Assembly (NCBI GenBank): GCA_947384955.1
Contig: CANDJC010000008.1
Location: forward strand, 1 to 55,752
DNA from: an uncultured Eubacterium sp.
GTDB lineage: Bacteria > Bacillota > Clostridia > Lachnospirales > Lachnospiraceae
Direction of reading: 5' to 3'
DNA: 55,752 nucleotides
The position numbers and the translations under genes were made by a program. The notes beneath the pieces were generated by a model that was given only the letters and a program-made list of their open reading frames with translations, had not been told where the DNA came from and made no database searches. Shown here piece by piece: positions 8,363-16,883 of this stretch. Each line of letters opens with the position of its first letter. The stretch's first letter is position 1.

Positions 8363-10861
8363 TCACTCGTTTTTCTCATTTTTTACAATATCATTTTTAA
8401 GCTCTTCGCTTTTTTCATTCTGCACCGAAATATGAATCTGCTTATTTTTCGTGCCAATGGCAGCCGTATCGCCCTTTTTCACCGCGCCCGAAAGAATCGC
8501 TTCCGCCAGCCTGTCTTCCATTTCCACCTGAATCGTACGCCGCAGCGGCCTTGCCCCGTATTTCGGGTCAAATGCTTTTTCTACCACATAGCTCTTTGCC
8601 GTATCGCGGATAATTAAATGAATGCCCATCTGCGTCCTGCAGCGCTCTACCAGATTCTTTGTCATTAAGACTACGATTTTTTTCATATCGTCTTTATTCA
8701 GCATGCGGAACACCAGCATTTCATCAATACGGTTAATAAATTCCGGCTTAAATATCCGCTTTACCTCTTCCATTACGCCGCTTTTCATGCGTTCATAATC
8801 GTGCTTTTCGTCCTCCACAGACGCAAATCCCAATTTTTTCGGCTCTACAATGGCCTGCGCCCCTGCATTCGACGTCATAATAATAATCGTATTTTTAAAA
8901 TCCACCTTCCGTCCCTGGGCATCCGTAATCCGCCCGTCGTCTAACACCTGCAGCAGAATATTAAATACATCCGGGTGCGCTTTTTCAATCTCGTCAAATA
9001 AAATAACGGAATACGGGCGCCTGCGCACTTTCTCGCTCAGCTGTCCGCCCTCGTCATATCCTACATATCCGGGAGGCGAGCCGATTAATTTGGAAACGCT
9101 GTGTTTTTCCATATATTCCGACATATCTACCCGGATAATCGCCGATTCATCGCCAAACATCGCCTCAGCCAGCGCCTTCGATATTTCGGTCTTGCCAACG
9201 CCTGTCGGCCCTAAGAATAAAAACGAGCCAATCGGCCTGTCCGGGTCCTTTAGTCCGACACGTCCGCGTCTTACCGCTCTGGAAACAGCGCTTACCGCTT
9301 CTTCCTGACCGATTACCCGCCTGTGCAGGATTTTTTCGAGTCTCTGCAGACGTTCCGCCTCGCCTTCGGTCAGTTTGCGGACCGGAATTTTCGTCCACCC
9401 GGACACCACATCCGCAATCTCATTTTCCCCAACTGTGAGCTGCTTTTTCGCATTGCTTTTCTGGCAGCGCTTTAACAGTTTTTCATATTCTTTCTTATAT
9501 TCATCCCGCTCGGCCTTAATCGTGCCCGCCTGGTCAAACCTTTGTTCTATTAAAGCCTGCTCTAACTGCTGCGCCAGCTCGTTCATCTGCTGCTCTAACA
9601 CGCCGAGCCTTTCCGGCACCGGAAATCCGCCCAGACGCACTTTGGAAGCCGCCTCATCAATTAAATCAATCGCCTTATCCGGCAGGAAGCGGTCATTGAT
9701 ATATCTGGCCGACAGCTTTGCCGCTGCCTCTAAGCCGCTGTCTGAAATAGCAACCTGGTGATGCGCTTCATATTTTCCCCGCAGTCCTTTTAAAATCTCA
9801 ATTGTCTGTTCTACCGTCGGCTCCTCTACGGTAACCGGCTGGAACCGGCGCTCTAACGCCGCGTCCTTTTCCACATACTTGCGGTATTCCTCAATCGTCG
9901 TAGCGCCAATCAGCTGAATTTCCCCGCGGGCCATGGCCGGCTTTAAAATATTCGATGCGTCAATCGCTCCTTCCGCGCTTCCCGCTCCGATAATTGTATG
10001 AATCTCATCAATAAACAGAATAATATTCCCCGCCGAAATGACTTCATGAATCACGCGCTTAATGCGTTCTTCAAATTCCCCGCGGTATTTCGAACCCGCC
10101 ACCATGCCGGATAAATCCAGTGTCACCACACGCCGGTTCATCACGGTATCCGGCACCATGCCTGTGACAATCCGCTGCGCCAGCCCTTCTACAATCGCCG
10201 TCTTGCCGACACCCGGCTCTCCAATCAGACAGGGATTATTTTTCCCGCGCCTGCTCAGTATCTGTATGACACGTTCAATCTCCTGCTCCCTGCCGACAAC
10301 CGGGTCTAAGTCATCTTCTGCAGCCATGCGTGTCAGATCCCTGGAATACTGGTCAAGCATAGCGGTCGCTCCGTCTTTTCTGCGCGGTTTCCCATTTTGG
10401 AAATCCTCTTTATAAAGACTCGTATCCTCTCCCATTGCCACTAAAATGTCAATATACATTTTCTGCATATTCACATTCATTGTATTCAAAAGCCGCGATG
10501 CCGCACAGTCCGCCGATTTAATAATCGCAAGCAGCAGATGCTCCGTACCGATATTTTCACTGCGGAAACGTTCCGCTTCCGCTGCTGCCAGCTCTAAAAG
10601 CATGCTGGTCTTAGGCGTATAGCCGTCCCGCTCCTCAATCGCCACACCGGAAGAAGGCGCGATTAAATCCTCAATCAGCTGCAGCAGCTGTGCTTCCTCT
10701 ACTCCGTTGTCCATTAAAATCTGTGCCGCAACACCGCTCCCTTCCTTAATCAGGCCTAACAGGATATGTTCGGTTCCGATATAGCTGTGTTTTAAGCCCT
10801 TTGATGTCCTTCCCGCAATATCCAGCGCTTTTTTTGCCTTTGCGGTATATGGTTTACGCAT
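8363..10861 (-). CDS. clpC: ATP-dependent Clp protease ATP-binding subunit ClpC
   Basis: 832 aa, typical of ClpC. This AAA+ unfoldase feeds proteins to ClpP and has adaptor-dependent roles in stress and regulation. Domains: double Clp_N repeats (1-145), first AAA module with Walker A GEPGVGKT at 214-221 and Walker B ILFIDE near 281-286, UVR-like coiled middle domain (about 426-465), second AAA module with Walker A GPTGVGKT at 551-558 and ILFDEIEKAHPD. The short middle domain distinguishes it from ClpB. The usual ctsR-mcsA-mcsB genes are not next to it. Upstream by 16 bp is a large membrane protein gene, so the two are probably co-transcribed. ATG start with GGAGGAA upstream. Confidence 0.96.
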   Translation of the reverse strand: MRKPYTAKAKKALDIAGRTSKGLKHSYIGTEHILLGLIKEGSGVAAQILMDNGVEEAQLLQLIEDLIAPSSGVAIEERDGYTPKTSMLLELAAAEAERFRSENIGTEHLLLAIIKSADCAASRLLNTMNVNMQKMYIDILVAMGEDTSLYKEDFQNGKPRRKDGATAMLDQYSRDLTRMAAEDDLDPVVGREQEIERVIQILSRRGKNNPCLIGEPGVGKTAIVEGLAQRIVTGMVPDTVMNRRVVTLDLSGMVAGSKYRGEFEERIKRVIHEVISAGNIILFIDEIHTIIGAGSAEGAIDASNILKPAMARGEIQLIGATTIEEYRKYVEKDAALERRFQPVTVEEPTVEQTIEILKGLRGKYEAHHQVAISDSGLEAAAKLSARYINDRFLPDKAIDLIDEAASKVRLGGFPVPERLGVLEQQMNELAQQLEQALIEQRFDQAGTIKAERDEYKKEYEKLLKRCQKSNAKKQLTVGENEIADVVSGWTKIPVRKLTEGEAERLQRLEKILHRRVIGQEEAVSAVSRAVRRGRVGLKDPDRPIGSFLFLGPTGVGKTEISKALAEAMFGDESAIIRVDMSEYMEKHSVSKLIGSPPGYVGYDEGGQLSEKVRRRPYSVILFDEIEKAHPDVFNILLQVLDDGRITDAQGRKVDFKNTIIIMTSNAGAQAIVEPKKLGFASVEDEKHDYERMKSGVMEEVKRIFKPEFINRIDEMLVFRMLNKDDMKKIVVLMTKNLVERCRTQMGIHLIIRDTAKSYVVEKAFDPKYGARPLRRTIQVEMEDRLAEAILSGAVKKGDTAAIGTKNKQIHISVQNEKSEELKNDIVKNEKNE

Positions 10862-10877
10862 TCATTCTTCCTCCATA

Positions 10878-13352
10878 TTATAAATCATTCAGGTCCATGA
10901 TTTCCATATCATCATCATCCATCATGCGGCGTTTCTTCTTCGCCGCCCTTGTATTTTTCTGCGGCTTTTTATTCATACTTTCTTCCATATCCCAGTCGTC
11001 CATCGGATCATGCTCCGGCTCTGTCCGTACTGGTTCCGCTTTCGGGATGCCCCTTGAAAATCTCACAGACTGGCGCATCCGTTCTGCCGCAAGCTGTACA
11101 GAATCGGAAGAGCCGGAAGCATCGCCGTTTTGAAACAGGTTTACAGGCTCCTGCGCCCCGCTTCGCATATCCTTTTGCATTTCAGGCCCGGCTCCCTGTC
11201 CGCCAGATATATCAGCCTGGCTGTAAGCGCGCTGTCCGCCAGGCTTCTGCTCATACGCACGCTGCTCAGCCAGCTTCTGCTCATAAAGCCTTTGCTCGTT
11301 CAGCTTCTGCTCATACGCACGCTGCTCAGCCAGCTTCTGCTCATAGGCTTTTTGTTCCTTCAGCCTCTGCTCATACGCCTGCTGCTCTTTTAATTTCTGC
11401 TCGTATGCTTTTTGTTCACTCAGCTTCTGTTCGTATGCCTTTTGTTCGCTCAGCTTCTGCTCATACGCCTGCTGCTCCTTTAATTTCTGCTCCTTCAGCT
11501 TCTGCTCATACGCTATTTGTTCCTTTAATTTCTGCTCGTACGCGCGCTGCCCGCTCAGCTTCTGCTCATACGCCTGCTGTTCCTTTAACTTCTGCCCGTA
11601 TGCCTGCTGCTCACCCAGCTTCTGCTCATACGCCTGCTGCTCGTCCGGCTTCCTGCCATAGGCGTTCCGGCTTTCTGTTTTCTGCTCATAAGCTTCTCTG
11701 CCGCTGGTTTTCCGGTCACGGGTTTTTTGTTCATCCGGCTTTCTGTCATAAGCGCTGCGTTCTTTCCGGCTCTGCCCGTTCATCCTGTGTTTCTGCCCGG
11801 ACGCATAACCATACGCCTTTTTCTCCTGTTCCATCTGCTCGCGTATTTTATCCGGCGGAGTAATATCATCATGAAACCCGCCGGGCGAAAGTTCCTGCTC
11901 CGGCTCCTGCGTTATATTTTTCGTCACCTTTTTTGCCCTTTTCCCGGCCATGCCTTCAAAATCCCGTCCGGCTGCAAGAGAGCTTTTCGAAACCGGTTCT
12001 GCCCTTTTTCCCGCTTTCTTCTTCCTGCGCTTTATACGCTCCCGCTCTTCGTCCTCATCATCCCCGCCGTCATCCTGGTTTCGCAGCAGCACCGCCGTAA
12101 ACGCAATAATTAACAGAAGGATTACAATTACAAAAATACTGACCAGCTTTACGCGGTTTTCTTTCAGTTCTGTATATTTTTCATTCAGCGAATTATATTT
12201 TGTCAAAGACACCGTCCGGACTGTCTCTTCCTGTTCTCCTTCTTCCTCCGGCTGGACTGCAAACGCATCTGCATATCTCAAATACGTCTCCTGAGAACTG
12301 TCATACAGATACCACCCGTCCGTGCCGTCCGAATAAATGCCGTAAATCAGGTAAAAATCCTGCATTTCGTCTGTGCCTGCCGCAGATGTATTCTGATATG
12401 CGCAGACTTCCTTGCCGGAAGAAAGCTTCAGCGTAGTCTGTGTATATCCCTGCGGTATTTCTTTCCTGGCGCTGCTGATAAATATGACAAAATGCTCCCC
12501 GGTGCCCATATATTTAAAACGCTCTGCCGCATTCTGCTTTTCGTCATAATAATAAAATCCCGAAGAGCCTTTTCCATCCGTATTTTCCATATAGACAAGA
12601 TGAACGCCGTTCGCCGCACAGTAAAGCGTCGGATAACTGCTCCCCGCAATCTCAAGGGAACCTTCCCCGAATGCAGACGGAATATCCTGCGTAATGGAGC
12701 TGTAATTAAAATTACCGGACAGTCTGTATGACGCGCCGCTTAAACTGACCGTGCCGTCCGCGCCGACTGTTCCCATAAGCTTTGCAGCTGCTTTTTTCTT
12801 CTTCTTTTTGCTTGTCTTTGTCTCCTGTGTGTCCGTCTGCTGCCCTGCTTCGCCGTCCTCCTCCGGCTGGGACTGGCTGCCTGCTGGCTGAGACTGATTC
12901 TGGCTGCTGTCCGGCTGGTCTGCCGCGCTTTGTTCACCGCCCGCGTCCGGCTGTGTTCCCGCCGAAGCGCTTCCGACTGTCAGCGTAATCGTATAAGCCG
13001 TGGATGTATTATCCGCAGCCGCACAGACAACCTTAATCGTATTCACGCCCGGCTGCAGTCCGTCCCGGCCTTCTACCGACGCAATCACACTGCCCGTCGA
13101 GCGCGGCACCGCCTGCACACTGACGCTTGTTACATCCGCATCTACCGTAGATGTGTATTCGTGTATATCCGGTGAAAATGCCGGACTTAAGACACCCGGG
13201 GCTATATCAAATGCAGACAGACTGCTGTCATGAGGGTCTGACACCTGTGCACCGTATACTGTTTTTAAATCAGAATAAGACTGTACCGGCGAAAATACAA
13301 GCAGCCCGGTTAATGCCGCAAGTAAAATTTGTTTGCTTTTGTTTTTCCTCAT
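10878..13352 (-). CDS. Membrane protein with cadherin-like domain and AYEQKLxEQ repeat tail
   Basis: 824 aa. A signal peptide (about 1-36) is followed by a cadherin-like beta-sandwich domain (about 39-130), a Gln/Ser/Pro/Glu linker, a Lys-rich patch, a second extracellular domain (about 190-370), one membrane span (about 404-425) and a long, highly charged cytoplasmic tail. About 20 imperfect 9-residue units of the form AYEQKLKEQ (DNA period 27 bp, about 11.22-11.76 kb) fill the middle of the tail and should form a long helix or coiled coil. The gene is 16 bp upstream of clpC. Function unknown; a cell-envelope sensor or scaffold is possible. The repeat length could vary between strains. Confidence 0.85.
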   Translation of the reverse strand: MRKNKSKQILLAALTGLLVFSPVQSYSDLKTVYGAQVSDPHDSSLSAFDIAPGVLSPAFSPDIHEYTSTVDADVTSVSVQAVPRSTGSVIASVEGRDGLQPGVNTIKVVCAAADNTSTAYTITLTVGSASAGTQPDAGGEQSAADQPDSSQNQSQPAGSQSQPEEDGEAGQQTDTQETKTSKKKKKKAAAKLMGTVGADGTVSLSGASYRLSGNFNYSSITQDIPSAFGEGSLEIAGSSYPTLYCAANGVHLVYMENTDGKGSSGFYYYDEKQNAAERFKYMGTGEHFVIFISSARKEIPQGYTQTTLKLSSGKEVCAYQNTSAAGTDEMQDFYLIYGIYSDGTDGWYLYDSSQETYLRYADAFAVQPEEEGEQEETVRTVSLTKYNSLNEKYTELKENRVKLVSIFVIVILLLIIAFTAVLLRNQDDGGDDEDEERERIKRRKKKAGKRAEPVSKSSLAAGRDFEGMAGKRAKKVTKNITQEPEQELSPGGFHDDITPPDKIREQMEQEKKAYGYASGQKHRMNGQSRKERSAYDRKPDEQKTRDRKTSGREAYEQKTESRNAYGRKPDEQQAYEQKLGEQQAYGQKLKEQQAYEQKLSGQRAYEQKLKEQIAYEQKLKEQKLKEQQAYEQKLSEQKAYEQKLSEQKAYEQKLKEQQAYEQRLKEQKAYEQKLAEQRAYEQKLNEQRLYEQKLAEQRAYEQKPGGQRAYSQADISGGQGAGPEMQKDMRSGAQEPVNLFQNGDASGSSDSVQLAAERMRQSVRFSRGIPKAEPVRTEPEHDPMDDWDMEESMNKKPQKNTRAAKKKRRMMDDDDMEIMDLNDL
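11222..11760 (-). repeat. 27-bp in-frame coding repeats
   Basis: About 20 imperfect tandem copies of a 27-bp unit encode the AYEQKLxEQ tail of the 824-aa membrane protein. One insertion adds an extra KLKEQ. Because the period is a multiple of three, changes in copy number would keep the frame. Confidence 0.85.
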
Positions 13353-13431
13353 ATTCTAATCCCTTCTTTTCCTATGTGTGGGGCCGTCTGGAAATATTCT
13401 ATCATCTATGGGGAATTTTTGCAATGAAGAC

Positions 13432-14058
13432 TCATAAAATCTCCGCTAATACCCGCGGCAGCTCGCAAAACGCTTCTAATTCCGGCACCCGGGCAGTTAC
13501 TGTGCCAAATCCGTAAGCCGCATGGATAAACTGCGCTCCTCCTTTCACTGCCGCCTCATAATCCGCCTGAATGTCCCCTACATAAATCCCGCGGTCTATC
13601 TGATTGCGTTTTATAATCAGCGCAATATTCTCACTCTTCGGCCTTCCGTTTTCCCCAAAGCAGAGATAGTCCTCAAAATACGTTTCCAGCCGGTAATAAG
13701 CTAAAAATGCCTCAATATAGCCTTCCTGGCAGTTGCTTACAATATACAGCGGATACTTTAAAGATAACTCCTGCACCGTTTCTATCAGATGCGGATACAA
13801 AACCGCACCGTGCTTCGCAAGATATTCATTTTCCACTTTCCCGCTTTCTTCCATAACAGGAAGAAGGTCTGACAGTTCATAATCCGGAAAAATTGCTTTG
13901 ACCAGCTCGTCCATCGGCATTCCCATCGTACGGTACATATCCTCCTGCGTGACTTCCCTTCCCAGCTTTGGAAGTGTCACGCTGCTCCATGCCTGTGCAA
14001 CCTGCAGCGAACTGTCCCACAGGGTCCCGTCCATGTCAAAAATAATTCCTGTCTTCAT
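13432..14058 (-). CDS. HAD-family hydrolase (phosphoglycolate phosphatase-like)
   Basis: 208 aa. The HAD nucleophile motif FDMDGTLWDS gives D8 and D10, the conserved threonine/serine is in YIVSNCQEG (near 104-112), and the acidic motif is YVGDIQADYEAA near 165-176. An alpha-helical cap lies between the first two motifs, as in subclass I (Gph/PgmB-like) enzymes. These cytoplasmic phosphatases act on small phosphorylated metabolites; the substrate cannot be told from the sequence. It is a single gene between the membrane-protein operon and a divergent small gene. Confidence 0.88.
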   Translation of the reverse strand: MKTGIIFDMDGTLWDSSLQVAQAWSSVTLPKLGREVTQEDMYRTMGMPMDELVKAIFPDYELSDLLPVMEESGKVENEYLAKHGAVLYPHLIETVQELSLKYPLYIVSNCQEGYIEAFLAYYRLETYFEDYLCFGENGRPKSENIALIIKRNQIDRGIYVGDIQADYEAAVKGGAQFIHAAYGFGTVTARVPELEAFCELPRVLAEIL

Positions 14059-14142
14059 GATTATTTTTCCTTTCTTTCTCCTTCAAAATTCTTCAAAATT
14101 CCAGACTTCATAATTTTTTCATAAAAAAATCTATTTTGATAC

Positions 14143-14171
14143 TCCACAAACAGATACAAATCATGTATAAT
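14143..14171 (+). promoter_or_regulatory. Probable promoter of the 77-aa membrane protein
   Basis: TCCACA (14143-14148), a 17-bp spacer and a perfect TATAAT (14166-14171) lie 50 bp before the start codon. Confidence 0.55.
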
Positions 14172-14221
14172 CAGTCTATTGTAACACATTCAGTCAAGAT
14201 TTAGAATAGGAGATGTATAAA

Positions 14222-14455
14222 ATGAGCCAGCAGAAAGTAGATCAGTATAAAAAAGAAAAGTATAACAGAAAAAAACAGCTGCAGAAAGATAAAAGAAACC
14301 GCCTGATTTATCAAATCGCCGGTACTGTTATCGCAGCCGCTATTGTCGGGTGGATTGGATTTTCGGTCTATACACGCGTTCAGGAAAATAAACCGGTAAG
14401 CTATACGGAAGTAAATATGGATGCCGTGAACGATTATATGGGAACGCTGGATTAG
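14222..14455 (+). CDS. Small single-span membrane protein, unknown function
   Basis: 77 aa: a very basic N-terminus (VDQYKKEKYNRKKQLQKD), one membrane span (LIYQIAGTVIAAAIVGWIGFSV, about residues 26-47) and a short acidic outer tail. The positive-inside rule puts the N-terminus in the cytoplasm. I chose the ATG at 14222 over the one at 14213 because AGGAG (14208-14212) abuts the first but is correctly spaced (nine bases) from the second. It has its own promoter. Its stop codon directly abuts a degenerate copy of the hairpin repeat family. Confidence 0.75.
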   Translation: MSQQKVDQYKKEKYNRKKQLQKDKRNRLIYQIAGTVIAAAIVGWIGFSVYTRVQENKPVSYTEVNMDAVNDYMGTLD

Positions 14456-14540
14456 ACGCCTTTGAGGGACTCCAAAGCCTTAGAAATCAAAGGCAGCGAG
14501 TCCCCAAATCCCGGGTATCAGACAGATTATCCAAAACTGC
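14456..14540 (+). repeat. Degenerate hairpin-family relic / possible terminator
   Basis: Words such as GACGCCTTTGAGGGACT and GTCCCCAAATCCCGGGT resemble the loop of the elements at 15184 and 16511 (GGCGCCTTTTGGGGACT; GTCCCCAAATCCTGGGT). Nested arms GGGACTC/GAGTCCC and GCCTT/AAGGC can fold, so it may also end transcription of the small membrane-protein gene. Confidence 0.45.
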
Positions 14541-14548
14541 CAGAGTTT

Positions 14549-14989
14549 TTAATCCGCGTCCGCTTCTGCCCGTGAGAGCGCGTCTTTAATTGCATTCAGC
14601 AGCACAGCTGATGTATACTGATTGGCCTCATCATAGGTAATGTCTTCTGCAGACTGCTTTTCGTAAATCTGCTGGCTGATATTGTCCAGTGCCGGCTGCA
14701 TCAGCGGATACATGGCTGCTGCCGTATCATCCAGATTATCCAGTGATATCGCATTGATACGGTTGTCGTCCACCACTACCTTTAAATCCATCGTCTGGTT
14801 ATTCAGCACAATGGATGAAGTATAAACCCCGGATGTATACTTCATTGTCTCCGCCGCGTCATCGCCTTTTTTACCGGAACGGAACATAAATACCAGCAGC
14901 AGAATAAGCAGAATTGCAAGTAATGCGAATATTACGGTGTAAATAACCTCTTTCATATGTAATACAACAATTCTTGTCTTTGCACTCAT
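14549..14989 (-). CDS. Membrane-anchored FMN-binding-like small protein
   Basis: 146 aa. One N-terminal span (about 15-36), then an extracytoplasmic domain beginning YTSGVYTSSIVLNNQTMDLK and containing VVVDDNRINAISLDN. This pattern resembles the FMN_bind domain, in which a flavin is attached covalently to Thr in an S(T)GAT-type motif. I do not see that motif, so flavin binding is doubtful. ATG at 14989 is preceded by GGGAGAA at good spacing. It is convergent with the 77-aa gene. Function unknown. Confidence 0.7.
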   Translation of the reverse strand: MSAKTRIVVLHMKEVIYTVIFALLAILLILLLVFMFRSGKKGDDAAETMKYTSGVYTSSIVLNNQTMDLKVVVDDNRINAISLDNLDDTAAAMYPLMQPALDNISQQIYEKQSAEDITYDEANQYTSAVLLNAIKDALSRAEADAD

Positions 14990-15183
14990 AAGATGCTTCT
15001 CCCGTTATCTGCTTATCTTATTTTATGCGGACAAATGGATAATATGACTGCCGTGTTCTGTATCTGTTTTTATTTGTGTCTGATTTTGTTTCAATCTGAT
15101 TTTATGGCTAAGTGGAATTATTTTTTTGGGGGAATGGTGTGTCTGGTGTGCGGGGATAATTGATAGCTGGAGGCTGTTTCTTT

Positions 15184-15472
15184 CGGGACGCTGGACGGAT
15201 AAATTTTTTCCTTCGGATACTCCGCTTCCAAAAAGCAGGAAGTTCTAAGTTTTCTGCGTCAAGGTTTACGGCTGCGGACGGACCGGCGCCTGATGCCCTG
15301 GCGTTTTAGGCTGCTCAAGGCAGTGGCACTGGCAGGCGCCTTTTGGGGACTTTAGCGTTTTGGCTGGATGTAAGCAGTGTGTCCCCAAATCCTGGGTGCT
15401 GAGCAGAAAACTAAGAACTTCCAGCTTTTTTCCAGAGTCGCATCCGAAGGAAAAAATTTATCCGTCCAGCTG
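15184..15472 (+). mobile_element. Hairpin (MITE-like) element, copy L
   Basis: Arms of 67 bp (15191-15257 and 15403-15469) pair almost completely and enclose a GC-rich loop of about 145 bp. The reverse complement of 16511-16796 aligns along its whole length at roughly 85-90% identity by eye. Left end reads CGGGACGCTGG and right end CCAGCTG. There is no open reading frame of note. It could be a non-autonomous mobile element or a structured RNA. Confidence 0.75.
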
Positions 15473-15474
15473 AT

Positions 15475-16018
15475 AGTGAATGAATTTACGTTTTAATTTG
15501 GATGGCTGTGAATGAGTTTACATTCTAATTCGGATGCTTGTGAATGAGTTTACACTCTAATTCGGATGACTGTGAATGAATTTATGTTTTAATTCGGATG
15601 CTTGTGAATGAGTTTACATTCTAATTCGGATGCTTGTGAATGAGTTTACATTCTAATTCGAATGGCTGTGAATGAATTTATGTTTTAATTCGGATGCTTG
15701 TGAATGAGTTTACATTTTAATTTGGATGGCTGTGAATGAATTTACATTCTAATTCGAATGGCTGTGAATGAATTTATGTTTTAATTCGGATGCTTGTGAA
15801 TGAGTTTACATTTTAATTCGGATGGCTGTGAATGAATTTACATTCTAATTCGAATGCTTGTGAATGAGTTTACATTCTAATTCGGATGCTTGTGAATGAA
15901 TTTATGTTTTAATTCGAATGCTTGTGAATGAGTTTACATTCTAATTCGGATGCTTGTGAATGAGTTCACATTTTAATTCGGATGGTTGTGAATAGATTTA
16001 TGTTTTAATTCGGATGGT
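15475..16018. repeat. 17 x 32-bp tandem array
   Basis: Seventeen consecutive 32-bp units with no spacers, type TGTGAATGAGTTTACATTCT plus AATTCGGATGCT. Variants differ at a few fixed positions (TATGTTTT versus TACATTCT; CT, GC or GT ends). The TATG variant occurs at units 4, 7, 10, 14 and 17, which implies that the array grew by copying blocks of about three units (96 bp). The period is not a multiple of three and no frame stays open, so it is non-coding. It begins 3 bp after hairpin element L. Confidence 0.95.
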
Positions 16019-16357
16019 AATGCCATTTAGTTATGCAAATCCTTATAAACGCTGGGATTATCCGCGATTTTTATGCCAGTTTCACGCATTTTGGGGTTAC
16101 ACACAGTTTTTTCTTCTGGTTTGGTTTACACTAAATTTACATTAGCAAAAAATACGGCATAGCAATTATTTTATGATATGCAATCTTATAAAAATTATCA
16201 AATAGAATACAGCCGGAATTGGAACGATATTATAATAAGAAGAATTTCCACACCTGGCATCTTTTCAAATTTCAATTAGCAAAACTTTCAGCACAGCACT
16301 TATTTTTTATTGAATCATATTAGCGAAAACTCAGCTAACATACAGCCAGAATTCTAG
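16019..16357. other. AT-rich spacer with two diverged repeats
   Basis: No gene is visible. Two diverged copies of a roughly 85-bp segment are recognisable at about 16140-16224 and 16276-16358: each starts ATTAGCAAAA, contains GCA(T/C)AGCA(A/C)TTATTTT, and ends near ATACAGCC(G/A)GAATT. This suggests that the whole area grew by local duplication. Confidence 0.45.
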
Positions 16358-16520
16358 AGCATAAATTCAGTCACTCTCAGCCGGATTTAAAGCATAGATT
16401 CAGTCACTCTCAGCCGGATTTAAAGCATAGATTCAGTCACTCTCAGCTGGATTTAAAGCATAAATTCAGCACTGCCAGCCAGATTTAAAACGTAAACTCA
16501 GCCACTCTCAGCCGGATGGA
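16358..16520. repeat. 5 x ~33-bp tandem array
   Basis: Units start at 16358, 16391, 16424, 16457 and 16489. The first three are nearly identical (AGCATARATTCAGTCACTCT then CAGCYGGATTTAA); the last two are diverged and one base shorter. The array runs directly into hairpin element R, sharing its CAGCCGGAT junction. Confidence 0.88.
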
Positions 16521-16796
16521 GAAATTTTTTCATTGGGATGTGACTCTGGAAAAAAGCTGGAAGTTCTTAGTTTTCTGCTTAATACCCAGGATTTGGGGAC
16601 ACACAGACTGCATCCAGCCAAAACGCTGAAGTCCCCAAAAGGCGCCTGCCAGTGCCACTGCCTTCAGGAGCCAAAAACGCCAGGGCATCAGGCGCCGGTC
16701 CGTCCGCTGCCAGAACCCTGATGCAGAAAACTTAGAACTTCCTGCTTTTTGGAAGCGGAACATCCCAATGAAAAAATTTCTCCATCCGGCGTCCCG
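16511..16796 (-). mobile_element. Hairpin (MITE-like) element, copy R (inverted)
   Basis: Inverted relative to copy L (15184-15472), with similar internal sequence and the same paired-arm design. The distal parts of the arms differ from L on both sides in a way that keeps pairing: CATTGGGATG with CATCCCAATG here, CCTTCGGATAC with GCATCCGAAGG in L. Its outer end, CCGGCGTCCCG, is the inverse of L's left end. Confidence 0.75.
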
Positions 16797-16883
16797 AAAG
16801 ATGTGATATTTTTCAAATTCATTTTGTTATTATAGTGAAAGGCCTTTTCAAAACAAAAATACTGATACAGGAGGTGAAGCAAT

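Noticed and set aside
10949-11863. 304-aa plus-strand open frame with SAHTxAAxxA repeats
   Set aside because: Antisense shadow of the 27-bp coding repeats of the membrane protein; long only because the repeats lack stops in that frame.
15475-16018. CRISPR array
   Set aside because: The whole 32-bp period is repeated with no unique spacers, the units vary, and no cas genes are present.
16530-16763. 77-aa frame in hairpin element R
   Set aside because: Inside a palindromic repeat, not maintained in copy L, no start signals.
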